NCBI RefSeq assembly: GCF_001422985.1
Contig: NZ_LMNL01000034.1
Span: forward strand, 517,188-581,187
Direction: 5' to 3'
Source of the DNA: Methylobacterium sp. Leaf117
Lineage (GTDB): Bacteria > Pseudomonadota > Alphaproteobacteria > Rhizobiales > Beijerinckiaceae
Length of the DNA: 64,000 nucleotides
Part shown: one piece after another, positions 1 through 7,129 of the stretch
Position numbering within the stretch: position 1 is the stretch's first letter
Layout: the number at the start of each line of letters is the position of its first letter
Notes under the pieces: generated by a model
Database searches by the model: none
What the model was told of the DNA's origin: nothing
The model's input: only the letters and a program-made list of their open reading frames with translations
Program-made: the position numbers and the translations under genes

Positions 1-204
1 CATCGCCCGCCAAAAGCCGCGGCGGGACCAGCGATTGAAGCGGTTGTAGACGGTCGTGCGCGGACCATACGCGGCCGGGCAGTCGCGCCAGCGGCAGCCC
101 AGCATCGCCCGCCAAAAGCCGCGGCGGGACCAGCGATTGAAGCGGTTGTAGACGGTCGTGCGCGGACCATACGCGGCCGGGCAGTCGCGCCAGCGGCAGC
201 CTGA
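1..204. repeat. 102-bp tandem duplication inside the transposase
   Basis: Two adjacent copies start at 1 and 103. They are identical for about 99 bases and differ only at the outer junction. The unit length is a multiple of three, so the transposase frame is kept. Confidence 0.85.
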
Positions 205-333
205 GGTCAGCACGTGCAGGATGCCGGAGATGATTTGCCGATCATCGTTCCGCTCTGGCCCAGGCTGGTTCTTGGGCATGAACGGTTCCATCACCGCCCA
301 CTGCTCATCCGAGAGCCAGAACAGGTCTGCCAT
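1..333 (-). CDS. IS5-family transposase, N-terminal part with internal duplication (partial)
   Basis: The reading frame starts at an ATG (333) with MADLFWLSDEQWAVMEPFMP and continues with the typical IS5/IS427 N-terminal domain, including GCRWRDCPAAYGPRTTVYNR and a RWSRRGFWRAM block. That block then repeats: bases 1-102 and 103-204 are near-identical 102-bp units, so 34 residues are duplicated in frame. The catalytic DDE part would lie left of the window. The protein is probably non-functional or altered because family members carry this block once. An assembly or slippage artefact is possible. Confidence 0.7.
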   Translation of the reverse strand, partial: MADLFWLSDEQWAVMEPFMPKNQPGPERNDDRQIISGILHVLTSGCRWRDCPAAYGPRTTVYNRFNRWSRRGFWRAMLGCRWRDCPAAYGPRTTVYNRFNRWSRRGFWRAM

Positions 334-414
334 CGCCGCCTCCGTGCTGCAAACGGCGGCTCTGAATCACAAAACCAGAACTCTCGCAACGTCTTGGTTC
401 GGTTCACACCCTAG

Positions 415-650
415 GCCGTCATCGACCCGACCACGGGCAAGCTCTCGATCTCGACGATGAACGATTACGGCGCCGAGACCCTGACGGCGACGGCGACGGC
501 GACGGCGACGGGCGCCGGCAATCCCTTCACCTCGGCCGCCACGAGCGCGACGGTGGGGGGCGACGGGCTCAACACCCGCAACGGGCTGGTCAGCAGCTAC
601 AACAGCCTGCTGACCCAGATCGACCAGCTCGCGCAAGCCCCGGACGCCGC
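415..650 (+). pseudogene. Flagellin C-terminal remnant next to the IS
   Basis: Read in frame from 415, the product begins AVIDPTTGKLSIST. It later contains the segment GLVSSYNSLLTQIDQLAQ, which resembles the conserved C-terminal helix region of alphaproteobacterial flagellins (YNSLLTQIDQLA). The frame is joined on the left directly to the IS end and has no start of its own. On the right it drifts into unrelated sequence after about 640. A run of ACGGCG repeats encoding TATATATATG lies at 481-512. This looks like the leftover of a flagellin gene broken by the insertion and a later deletion. The homology is by eye only. Confidence 0.5.
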
Positions 651-674
651 GGGGCGCAGCCGGGAGCCAGGGGG

Positions 675-1586
675 ATGGGGATTGGGGACGGAACGCAGGC
701 CATTCAGACGACCGGGCACCGAACCGTCGAGGAAATTCTTCTCCATTCCCATTTCCCGGAGGCGCACGCCGTCTACATGGCGGACCATCTCAAGGTCTAC
801 GGGATGGGCGCCTTCCCGGGGCATTTCGGCGCGGATGCGGGCCGGGTCACCACCCTCGCGGTCATCGTCTGCCCTCACGCGCGCTACGTCGAGGACGACC
901 GCGAGACCTGGCCGACCCTGACGCGCCTCAAGGACGTGGTGATTGGGTTCGGCTTCGCCAGCCCCCGCCTGATCGACGACTTCGTGGCGCGCCTGGTGTA
1001 GACCGGCTTTCTCGAACTGCATCGCCACCCGGCCGACAGCCGGGTACGCCTGCTGGTGCCGACCGAAGCACTCCTGGCGGGGGACCGGGAGTGGATGGCC
1101 GCGCATTTCGCACCGCTGCAGGTCATGTTTCTGGATCCCGGCTATGTCCTCGCCCTCGAGCGGGACCCGCGCTTTCAGAAGGCCCATGGCAGCGCCTCGG
1201 TCGCGGTCTTCGAGGGCGCCGCCACGGTGGCGTGGCGCAATCTCGACGTGGTGTTCTTTCTCAGCGCCACGGGCGCCCTATCGATCCTGTTCACGCTCTG
1301 TCGCATGGGCGGAGAGGAGGCCGACAGCACCATCCGGGAGGCCGACCTCTCCGAGATCGCGCCGCAATTCGTCGTCTCCCGCACGCACATCCGCAACATT
1401 CTGCGCGCCGCGAAGGAGCGGGGCTTCATCGGCCATCACGGCGAGCGCCGACAGTTCATCCGCCTGACGCCGGCGTGGATCACCGCTTTCAATCGGTTCA
1501 TGGCGGATTCACTGGCCTACAGCGACCTGACCTACCGCCTGGGGCTGGCAGCGTTGGCGGACCACGACGCACCGCTCCCGGCCTGA
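675..1586 (+). pseudogene. Winged-helix-like regulator gene interrupted by a TAG stop
   Basis: Two open segments, 675-1001 and 1005-1586, are in the same frame and separated by a single TAG at 999-1001. Translation runs through the stop without a break in character (ARLV, stop, TGFLELHRHP). Together they would give about 303 residues. The second half contains a helix-turn-helix-like stretch (EIAPQFVVSRTHIRNILRAA) typical of winged-helix regulators. A CAG-to-TAG change would explain the stop. An independent product could start at 1056, but the reading upstream of it looks like real protein. The family is not recognised more precisely. Confidence 0.55.
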
Positions 1587-1756
1587 GAGGCGCACCCCAA
1601 CGCTGATCATGAGAGGTGGTCTGCGCTGCAGCGAGTCGTCAGGGCGGGGACAGAGATATGGTGGCAGCCAAACTTGCCAAACGATCCTGCCGGATGGGAA
1701 CCGAAGTTCGCGATGCGGAATTATTCTTCCCGATAACAAATCTGGAGGAACGCACG

Positions 1757-2149
1757 ATGAAATTCTCGATGATTGCCGGCGCCGCTGCCATTCTCGCGCT
1801 GACGTCCGGAGCATCCTTGGCGGCTCCCTGCAACACCGGAGCGGTGAAGGGCAAGACGCCTGAGCAGCACGCGGCGAACGACAAGAGCTCGAGCGTCGAT
1901 CAGGGCAGCAAGAATCTCGCGGGCGGCCAGCAGCCGGCGTCCCCCGGCACCGTCGGTGCCATGAACAATGTCGGCGCCAATCAGGGTGTCGGTGAGAAGC
2001 CGGGCTCGGGTACGGCCGCCAAGGGCAATGAGGATCCCGCCAGCAAGAACCTCGCGGGTGGCCAGCAGCCGGCCGCGCCAGGGACCGTGGGCGCGATGAA
2101 CAACGCCGGTGCGAACCAGGCTGTCGGCAAGTCGGGCGACGATTGCTGA
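1757..2149 (+). CDS. Small secreted protein with two Gly/Asn-rich repeats
   Basis: The start is the ATG at 1757, preceded by a strong ribosome-binding site (GGAGGA, 1744-1749). Residues 1-23 form a signal peptide ending in SLAA. The 130-residue product then carries two copies of a 35-residue unit beginning SKNLAGGQQPA and ending in GANQ-VG, and ends in DDC. Proteins with this repeat style occur in Methylobacterium and relatives and are usually annotated hypothetical. The export signal is seen; the function is unknown. A clear intrinsic terminator follows 60 bases downstream. Confidence 0.75.
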   Translation: MKFSMIAGAAAILALTSGASLAAPCNTGAVKGKTPEQHAANDKSSSVDQGSKNLAGGQQPASPGTVGAMNNVGANQGVGEKPGSGTAAKGNEDPASKNLAGGQQPAAPGTVGAMNNAGANQAVGKSGDDC

Positions 2150-2210
2150 TCGCCTGATCGGCATGACACGGCTCGCGTCAAGACGCGATGTCTGACGCGC
2201 GATGAAGGAG

Positions 2211-2239
2211 CCCCGGCCGCGTCGCGGTCGGGGTTTTTC
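2211..2239 (+). terminator. Rho-independent terminator of the 1757-2149 gene
   Basis: CCCCG and CCGC arms pair with GCGG and CGGGG around a short loop. The hairpin is followed directly by TTTTT. Confidence 0.8.
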
Positions 2240-2909
2240 AATGCAGGGGTCAGAAGTTACAGGGGTCAGCCTGTGCAGGCTCGACCCACCAACGATGTCG
2301 GCCCGGCGCTGCGGCTTCGGGACCTTGGCCATCCCTGGATCTTGGCCATCCCTGGATCTTGGCCATCCCTGGATCTTGGCCATCCCTGGATCTTGGCCAT
2401 CCCTGGATCTTGGCCATCCCTGGATCTTGGCGATCCGTCAATCGTCCCTTGGTGAGCGGTCTAGGGAGATGAGAGGCCGCTGCACCCGCTGCAGAGCGCG
2501 CCGCATTCAAGGCTCGGAGACCAAGATCGCCTGCGACTCCTTGCGTCCGCGACGGGCGGAACGTCCCTTCCGGCGAAACATTCCCTGCTCACACCCAGTC
2601 AGTCCTGGCATACCAGCAGGGTTTCCAGCATGCGCAACCATATCATGCCCGATCAACGGGCACGGTCATCCGCGAGCATCGCACTGAGCCAGCGACCCCG
2701 CGTCGGCGGGTGCCATCAATCCTCGGACCTGACCCGCAGTCATCATCGCGGCGCAGTCGTCGGCACCGGTTCCAGCCTAGCCCGCACGACGGTTCCCCCG
2801 TCGTCCGATTTCGAGGGTTTCGGCTCGTTTTCCTGACCGCTGCGTCTCAAGCCCCGCCGATCACCGTTTCCATAACAACCGCCCCGTCGTCGTTCTCGCC
2901 AGATCGGAC
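2240..2909. other. Intergenic stretch, no gene supported
   Basis: It holds the 17-bp tandem repeat and otherwise no frame with a convincing ribosome-binding site or protein-like composition. The overlapping frames at 2202-2919 are repeat-driven or low quality. Confidence 0.5.
2327..2430. repeat. 17-bp tandem repeat, six full copies
   Basis: The unit GGCCATCCCTGGATCTT recurs without change at 2327, 2344, 2361, 2378, 2395 and 2412, with a degenerate seventh copy from 2429. The unit is not a multiple of three and leaves frames open on both strands, so the long apparent ORFs across it are repeat artefacts. Confidence 0.95.
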
Positions 2910-3137
2910 ATGTTCATGACCACACTCACCCATCTCGATGCCAAGCCGCACCAGGCGACGTCCGCAATCCTCGACGGCGGCTCCAGTCGAGAGCGGCTGG
3001 ACAGCACCGCCATGAAGCGCGAGCACCGGGTCGGCAACACCGTCGACAAGGTCGATCAGGTCAGCAGTGTCACGCTGCTCGGCTTCGCCGTTGCGGGATC
3101 TGCGGTGATGCTCGTGGCGCACTGGTTGGTGGGCTGA
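2910..3137 (+). CDS. Small single-pass membrane protein, hypothetical
   Basis: The frame of 75 residues starts with MFMTTLTHLDAKPHQ; an alternative ATG lies two codons further on. Residues 52-73 form one strong hydrophobic segment (VTLLGFAVAGSAVMLVAHW) at the C-terminus, so the protein would be tail-anchored with the charged part in the cytoplasm. No family is recognised and the ribosome-binding site is weak. It is kept because composition and the transmembrane segment look like a real product. Confidence 0.45.
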   Translation: MFMTTLTHLDAKPHQATSAILDGGSSRERLDSTAMKREHRVGNTVDKVDQVSSVTLLGFAVAGSAVMLVAHWLVG

Positions 3138-3548
3138 GCCAGCGCGGATCGCGGTTGACGACCGGGATACGCATCGCCGGTCTTCGAGGGGATCCGTCCC
3201 AGGTCGATCGTGCCCTCCGCCCCGACGTGTCCGCCACGCACGCCCCCAGCCGGCACGGCAGAATCGCGCGTGGCGGCCGATACCTTCCCTGCAAACCCCG
3301 AATACTTCCAGCCACGCGTTGTTCTGGGCGGAAATCTTCGGGCATTTACCCCCAGTGCCAAGACCCCCCGAGTGACGCCGACGCTCACTGGAGCAGGCTT
3401 GAAAGGCTGTCAGATGTCGGAGGTCTCACGGGCCGGCGTGGTAATCTCCCGGCGTCCATCTTGGACCGAGCGGAATCCCCACCGCAAGGCGCGCACGGGA
3501 CAACCCTCACTCAAGGATAACCACACAGATCGGGCGAAGGTGATGAAA
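3138..3548. other. Intergenic stretch left of the island, no gene supported
   Basis: Frames here on both strands lack ribosome-binding sites and recognisable domains. The stretch ends at the left island boundary repeat. Confidence 0.45.
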
Positions 3549-3602
3549 TGATTGGCGCACCCGACACGATTCGAACGTGTGACCTTTGCCTTCGGAGGGC
3601 AA
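3549..3602. repeat. Left attachment site (54-bp direct repeat)
   Basis: This stretch is identical to 25401-25454. It contains the 3' half of tRNA-Arg (T-arm, acceptor arm and CCA end, minus orientation) up to the anticodon stem, then diverges into unrelated AT-richer sequence at 3603. Confidence 0.9.
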
Positions 3603-3709
3603 TTAATAGTCAAATAAGACGTACAGGCACGATCTAGTACGCTCTTGTTGCTAAACTTATTCGTCCTCAGTAACCTGTCCCCTGTGTGAGACGCAGTGTG
3701 GGACGCCCG

Positions 3710-5026
3710 ATGGCGAAGGCTTTGCCGATTGATACGGCCGCGAAACGGTCGAAGCTCCCGTCCCGCAAAAACCCGTACTGGCATGGCGTGTCCGGCGGGC
3801 GCGGCGGCGTCTCGCTTGGCTACCGGCAGCCGGAGAAAGGCGGGGGGACTTGGGTCGCGAAGCTCGTCATCGACGGCAAGCGGATCGAGGAGCGGATCGC
3901 ACCGGCCGATGATGCCCGCAGCACTGCAGACGCGATCACATACCCGGCTGCCGTGACGGCAGCTTTGGCGTGGGCGAGACAGCAGTTTGCTCGTCTCGAA
4001 GCGGCCGCAGACGCCGAAGAAACCTTGAGGGCTCCGACTGTACGATCGGCGGTGACCAACTACGCTGCAGGTCGGAAGGCGAGAACCGAGCGCGCAGGGC
4101 GAAACGCCGAAGGCAGGTTGGCGAAGTACGTGCTTGCCGACGAGACTTTTGCAAGCACGCATCTGTCGCGGCTCACGGCGGGGGTGATTCTAGCCTGGCG
4201 CCGAACGCTACCGACGCGCTTGGCGCCCTCCACCATCAATCGGTTGCTGAATGACCTGCGGGCCGCGCTGAACAGCGATGCCGAAGTGCACCGCCGAGGC
4301 TTGCCGGCTGGGCTGGTGGGTGAAATCAAAAGCGGCACCAAGGCTACGCCCACGCCGTCGAACGCCCGGAAGCAGATCCTCACCGATGCCGCCGTCCGAC
4401 GGATCGTCGAAGCAGCATGCGCCGTAGATTCGACCGGTGACTTCGGCAATCTCGTCATGGTCTCGGCCGCGACGGGCGCGCGGTTCTCGCAGATCGCTCG
4501 GCTGACGGTGGGAGACGTCCAGACCGATCGCCTTCGCATCATGGTCCCGACCTCTCGCAAGGGACGATCCGTGAAGCCGACGGAGCATGTCGCGGTGCCC
4601 GTTGGGCTGGACGTGCTGTCACGCCTCGAACCCATTCTGCGCGATCGAAGCTCGCGCGAGCCGTTGCTGCTCCGCTGGACGCACAGGGCGACGGATCAGC
4701 CTGGGCGTTGGGAACGGGGTGGCCGGCGAGCATGGCGTGAGGCCTACGAGGTCGACAAGCTCTGGGCGGCGACGATCTCTGCGGCAGCCGTCCCGGCCGA
4801 CACGGTGATGCTCTCGCTGCGTCATAGCTCGATCGTCAGGGGGCTCCGCGCCGGTCTGCCGGTGCGCTTGGTCGGCGCCCTCCACGACACGAGCGTCCAG
4901 ATGATCGAGCAGCACTATGCGGCATACATCGTGGACGCGACGGAAGAGCTCGCTCGACGAGCTGTGATGTCGCTCGGGTCGACAGATGCAACGCACTCGC
5001 TCCCGGCCGTCGGGGTGGCAGCGTGA
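3710..5026 (+). CDS. Tyrosine recombinase / phage integrase
   Basis: This site-specific recombinase would integrate and excise the island at tRNA-Arg. The protein is about 438 residues from the ATG at 3710; in-frame GTG starts exist at 3686 and 3698. The N-terminus resembles an arm-binding domain (VSGGRGGVSLGYRQPEKGGG). The C-terminal catalytic domain shows the first Arg in ATGARFSQIARL, the HxxR motif in LRHSSIVRGL and the nucleophilic Tyr in MIEQHYAAYI. It lies just inside the left attachment site and reads into the island. Its stop overlaps the next gene's GTG start by 4 bases, so the two are probably translated together. Confidence 0.9.
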   Translation: MAKALPIDTAAKRSKLPSRKNPYWHGVSGGRGGVSLGYRQPEKGGGTWVAKLVIDGKRIEERIAPADDARSTADAITYPAAVTAALAWARQQFARLEAAADAEETLRAPTVRSAVTNYAAGRKARTERAGRNAEGRLAKYVLADETFASTHLSRLTAGVILAWRRTLPTRLAPSTINRLLNDLRAALNSDAEVHRRGLPAGLVGEIKSGTKATPTPSNARKQILTDAAVRRIVEAACAVDSTGDFGNLVMVSAATGARFSQIARLTVGDVQTDRLRIMVPTSRKGRSVKPTEHVAVPVGLDVLSRLEPILRDRSSREPLLLRWTHRATDQPGRWERGGRRAWREAYEVDKLWAATISAAAVPADTVMLSLRHSSIVRGLRAGLPVRLVGALHDTSVQMIEQHYAAYIVDATEELARRAVMSLGSTDATHSLPAVGVAA

Positions 5027-5451
5027 GCCAGGATGTCGAACATCTCCTTCGCGAATGGGCAATTCTTCAAGGCCAAGACCCTGACCCGGTGATCAAAGAT
5101 TTCAAGCATGGCGGCCCACTCGCCAAGCTGGTGCGCAGCGTGCTTTCGGCGGCGCCAGAGCCCAAGCGAGGCAGGAGGGCTGATGTCAAAGAGAACTGGC
5201 GACGGTTCGTGCTTGTCGTGATGGCGAAACGACGTCTGTCTTCTGGCACCGATACGGGTGCACCGGACGAATTCCATCTCGCGGCACAGTTGGATCAGCG
5301 CGACGATTGGGAGGGAGACCCCGGCCTGAAGCGACCGGAGATGTACAGGGCTACCTACCGCCGCATGTCGCATCATGGGTGGCAGGACGAGCACGTCCCG
5401 AAGGGCTTAGGTGCTTTCTACGCTCCACCGCCTGATTTGACGGACAAATAA
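5023..5451 (+). CDS. Hypothetical protein coupled to the integrase
   Basis: This 142-residue protein starts at a GTG that overlaps the integrase stop (GTGA), a typical arrangement for translational coupling. It is hydrophilic and rich in Arg and Asp, with no signal peptide, membrane segment or recognised motif. The conserved-looking C-terminal part is MYRATYRRMSHHGWQDEHVP. Its position suggests a role in integration or excision, but nothing in the sequence proves this. Confidence 0.6.
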   Translation: MSQDVEHLLREWAILQGQDPDPVIKDFKHGGPLAKLVRSVLSAAPEPKRGRRADVKENWRRFVLVVMAKRRLSSGTDTGAPDEFHLAAQLDQRDDWEGDPGLKRPEMYRATYRRMSHHGWQDEHVPKGLGAFYAPPPDLTDK

Positions 5452-5462
5452 CCCCCACAATT

Positions 5463-5530
5463 CTGTCCCGTGACCCTCCCTGTCCGTCCTGTTTGTCTCT
5501 GTCCATCGACACTATGGACAGAACGGACAG
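5463..5530. promoter_or_regulatory. Cluster of CTGTCC direct and inverted repeats (operator-like)
   Basis: CTGTCC occurs in direct orientation at 5463, 5480 and 5499 and inverted at 5516 and 5525. The inner pair CTGTCCAT / ATGGACAG (5499-5506, 5514-5521) is a perfect inverted repeat with a 7-base loop. The outer pair CTGTCCG / CGGACAG (5480-5486, 5524-5530) brackets it. The cluster ends at the start codon of the next gene, so an autoregulatory operator or excisionase-binding region is likely. Confidence 0.6.
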
Positions 5531-5824
5531 ATGATGCCCCTGCCTTCGAACTCTCAGCCGCGAAAGTCGGAAACGATCCCCTGGGATCAACGCCCTCATC
5601 TTCGGATGACCGTGACCACGGATGTTACCGGTCTATCCCCCACGACAATCTACAGGTTGGCTGCGGAAGGTAAGCTGACCCTGAAACGCATTGCAGGTCG
5701 CGTCGTGGTCGAGACGCCGGGTGTCGTCGCGTTGGTGCAGAACGCCGAGCCCTGGAGGCCAGGAAAGCGCGGTGGCGCTGCGAGATCGAAGCGGGCCGAA
5801 GTCGCTCGTGCGAACCTGCGATAG
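5531..5824 (+). CDS. Small helix-turn-helix protein (excisionase/AlpA-like)
   Basis: The 97-residue product contains a MerR/AlpA-style DNA-binding segment at about residues 28-65 (VTGLSPTTIYRLAAEGKL then LKRIAGRVVVE), where a helix-turn-helix is followed by a short beta wing. Such small proteins act as excisionases or local regulators in integrative elements. It starts directly after a nested inverted repeat cluster that it may bind. The start could be either of two adjacent ATG codons (5531 or 5534). Confidence 0.65.
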   Translation: MMPLPSNSQPRKSETIPWDQRPHLRMTVTTDVTGLSPTTIYRLAAEGKLTLKRIAGRVVVETPGVVALVQNAEPWRPGKRGGAARSKRAEVARANLR

Positions 5825-5835
5825 GGGGCGGCGTC

Positions 5836-6606
5836 ATGAACAACCGACGCCACTACTCCTCCTTCGCCAAGAAGCCTGTGCCGGGCACGGTTTTCGAGTT
5901 CCACGTCGCCGCGACGGAGATCTGCGACGAAGAGCCGATGCTGTCGATCGGGTGGTCCCCGGTGCCGGACAGCGAAGATATGTCGCCCCAGGTGCGGAGC
6001 TTCTGGAAGCGACACAATCCACTCCTGGTTCTGATCGGCAAGCAGATCGAGGACGAGGCGGTCGCGAAGCTTGCGGCAGCTGGTGTGCCGGCATCGAAGC
6101 TGACACCGCCGTTTTCACCGGAAGTCGAAGCCCTGGTCGCAGACTACGTCCGCGGCGCACGTCACGGCTTCTTGCTGAAAGATGAGACGTTCAAGCGCCC
6201 GCCGGCAACGAGATCGGATCTTAGCCCCCTGCCGCCCCATCACCGGGTGATCGTCGGCGCCTGGCTCGGCCGTGGAGGCTCGACGAAGGCCGCCGAGGCG
6301 CTGAACGGCGGATTGCCCACGGGCGTTCAAGGCGGTCTCGATCGCAATCACATCGACCGGGTGATGCACGCCTTCAAACGCCTGCCCGGTCGTACGAAAA
6401 TCGTCTTACAGGCAGAAATTCTGCTGTGTTCGACGAGCTTCCTCGGACTGGAACGCGTGCGACTGGATGCCAGCCGGCGCCCCGAGTTCAAGGGAATCCG
6501 GGGCCGTGAGCTGGCTGAGGCAATCCACGAGAGCCGTGATCTCTGGAGCGTCATGGATCGGGCGGTGTCGACGATCCCGCGCTCGCAGATCCCGAACGTC
6601 GCCTGA
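5836..6606 (+). CDS. Hypothetical island protein, 256 residues
   Basis: The ATG at 5836 has a strong ribosome-binding site (AGGGGGCG, about 6 bases upstream) and follows the HTH gene by 11 bases, so the two are probably co-transcribed. The protein is soluble with no signal or membrane segment. Residues 150-190 (GAWLGRGGSTKAAEALNGG through HIDRVMHAFKRL) could form a helix-turn-helix-like fold. No family is recognised. Its place between the excisionase-like gene and the primase suggests a role in element regulation or replication, which is inference only. Confidence 0.6.
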   Translation: MNNRRHYSSFAKKPVPGTVFEFHVAATEICDEEPMLSIGWSPVPDSEDMSPQVRSFWKRHNPLLVLIGKQIEDEAVAKLAAAGVPASKLTPPFSPEVEALVADYVRGARHGFLLKDETFKRPPATRSDLSPLPPHHRVIVGAWLGRGGSTKAAEALNGGLPTGVQGGLDRNHIDRVMHAFKRLPGRTKIVLQAEILLCSTSFLGLERVRLDASRRPEFKGIRGRELAEAIHESRDLWSVMDRAVSTIPRSQIPNVA

Positions 6607-6708
6607 TCGACAGACGCGCGATTCGCGGCCTGCTCAGAGCATCTCGTATCGCGCGCGAAGCCTCGTCAGTCTGCCTGTTTCCATCCCGCCACGTCAGCAG
6701 GACCGCGC

Positions 6709-6990
6709 ATGCCCGCACTATCGAACGAACTCGAACTCTGGCGCGAGCGCAATTCGCTCTCGGTCCGCGAGACCGCAGCCGTCTTCCGCCGATCAACCTC
6801 GTGGGTCCGCGACCGCATCACCGACCGAAGCTTGGCAGTCCTTCACTCACCGAACCGCAGTCCGACCGAAATCACCGTCAGCAGCATCGCCGCTCTGATC
6901 GATCGGCTCGGCCCTGAAAGGGTGCAGATGAGCCCGCCGCGCCGTCGCGGCGCCTACCTGAGACTGATCGTAGACAACACAGTTTCATAA
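6709..6990 (+). CDS. Small helix-turn-helix protein
   Basis: The 93-residue product starts at 6709 with an AGGA ribosome-binding site 6 bases upstream. Residues 9-45 (LWRERNSLSVRETAAVFRRSTSWVRDRI) look like a DNA-binding helix-turn-helix, and residues 53-70 are followed by a basic tail (PPRRRGAYLRL). It probably controls the primase gene downstream or assists excision. An intrinsic terminator follows immediately. Confidence 0.6.
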   Translation: MPALSNELELWRERNSLSVRETAAVFRRSTSWVRDRITDRSLAVLHSPNRSPTEITVSSIAALIDRLGPERVQMSPPRRRGAYLRLIVDNTVS

Positions 6991-6994
6991 ACAA

Positions 6995-7031
6995 AACGGC
7001 CAGGCCCCCGTGGCAGGGCGTCTGGCCGTTT
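6995..7031 (+). terminator. Intrinsic terminator, strong hairpin
   Basis: AACGGCCAG (6995-7003) pairs perfectly with CTGGCCGTT (7022-7030) around an 18-base loop and is followed by a short T run. It separates the early small-gene group from the primase operon. Confidence 0.7.
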
Positions 7032-7129
7032 CGCTTAAGCGTTCGAGGAATTGATATGCTCTACAGCACCAATATAGCGACAGTAGCGCCGCCCGACAAT
7101 AAGGCCTCTCCTTTCGACGAGGGCGGCCG

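Larger units (their letters stand above)
1..411 (-). mobile_element. IS5-family insertion sequence, 5' portion (runs off the left edge)
   Basis: The transposase N-terminus reads on the minus strand. The non-coding end of the element runs from the start codon to a CTAG at 411-414, where the sequence changes abruptly to flagellin-like coding sequence. IS5/IS427-group elements commonly insert at short TA-containing targets, which fits this junction. The exact inverted repeat cannot be confirmed because the other end is outside the window. Confidence 0.65.

Noticed and set aside
2202..2687. Long open frames on both strands across the 17-bp repeat
   Set aside because: They arise from the stop-free repeat unit read in several frames; composition is repeat-only and no ribosome-binding site is seen.
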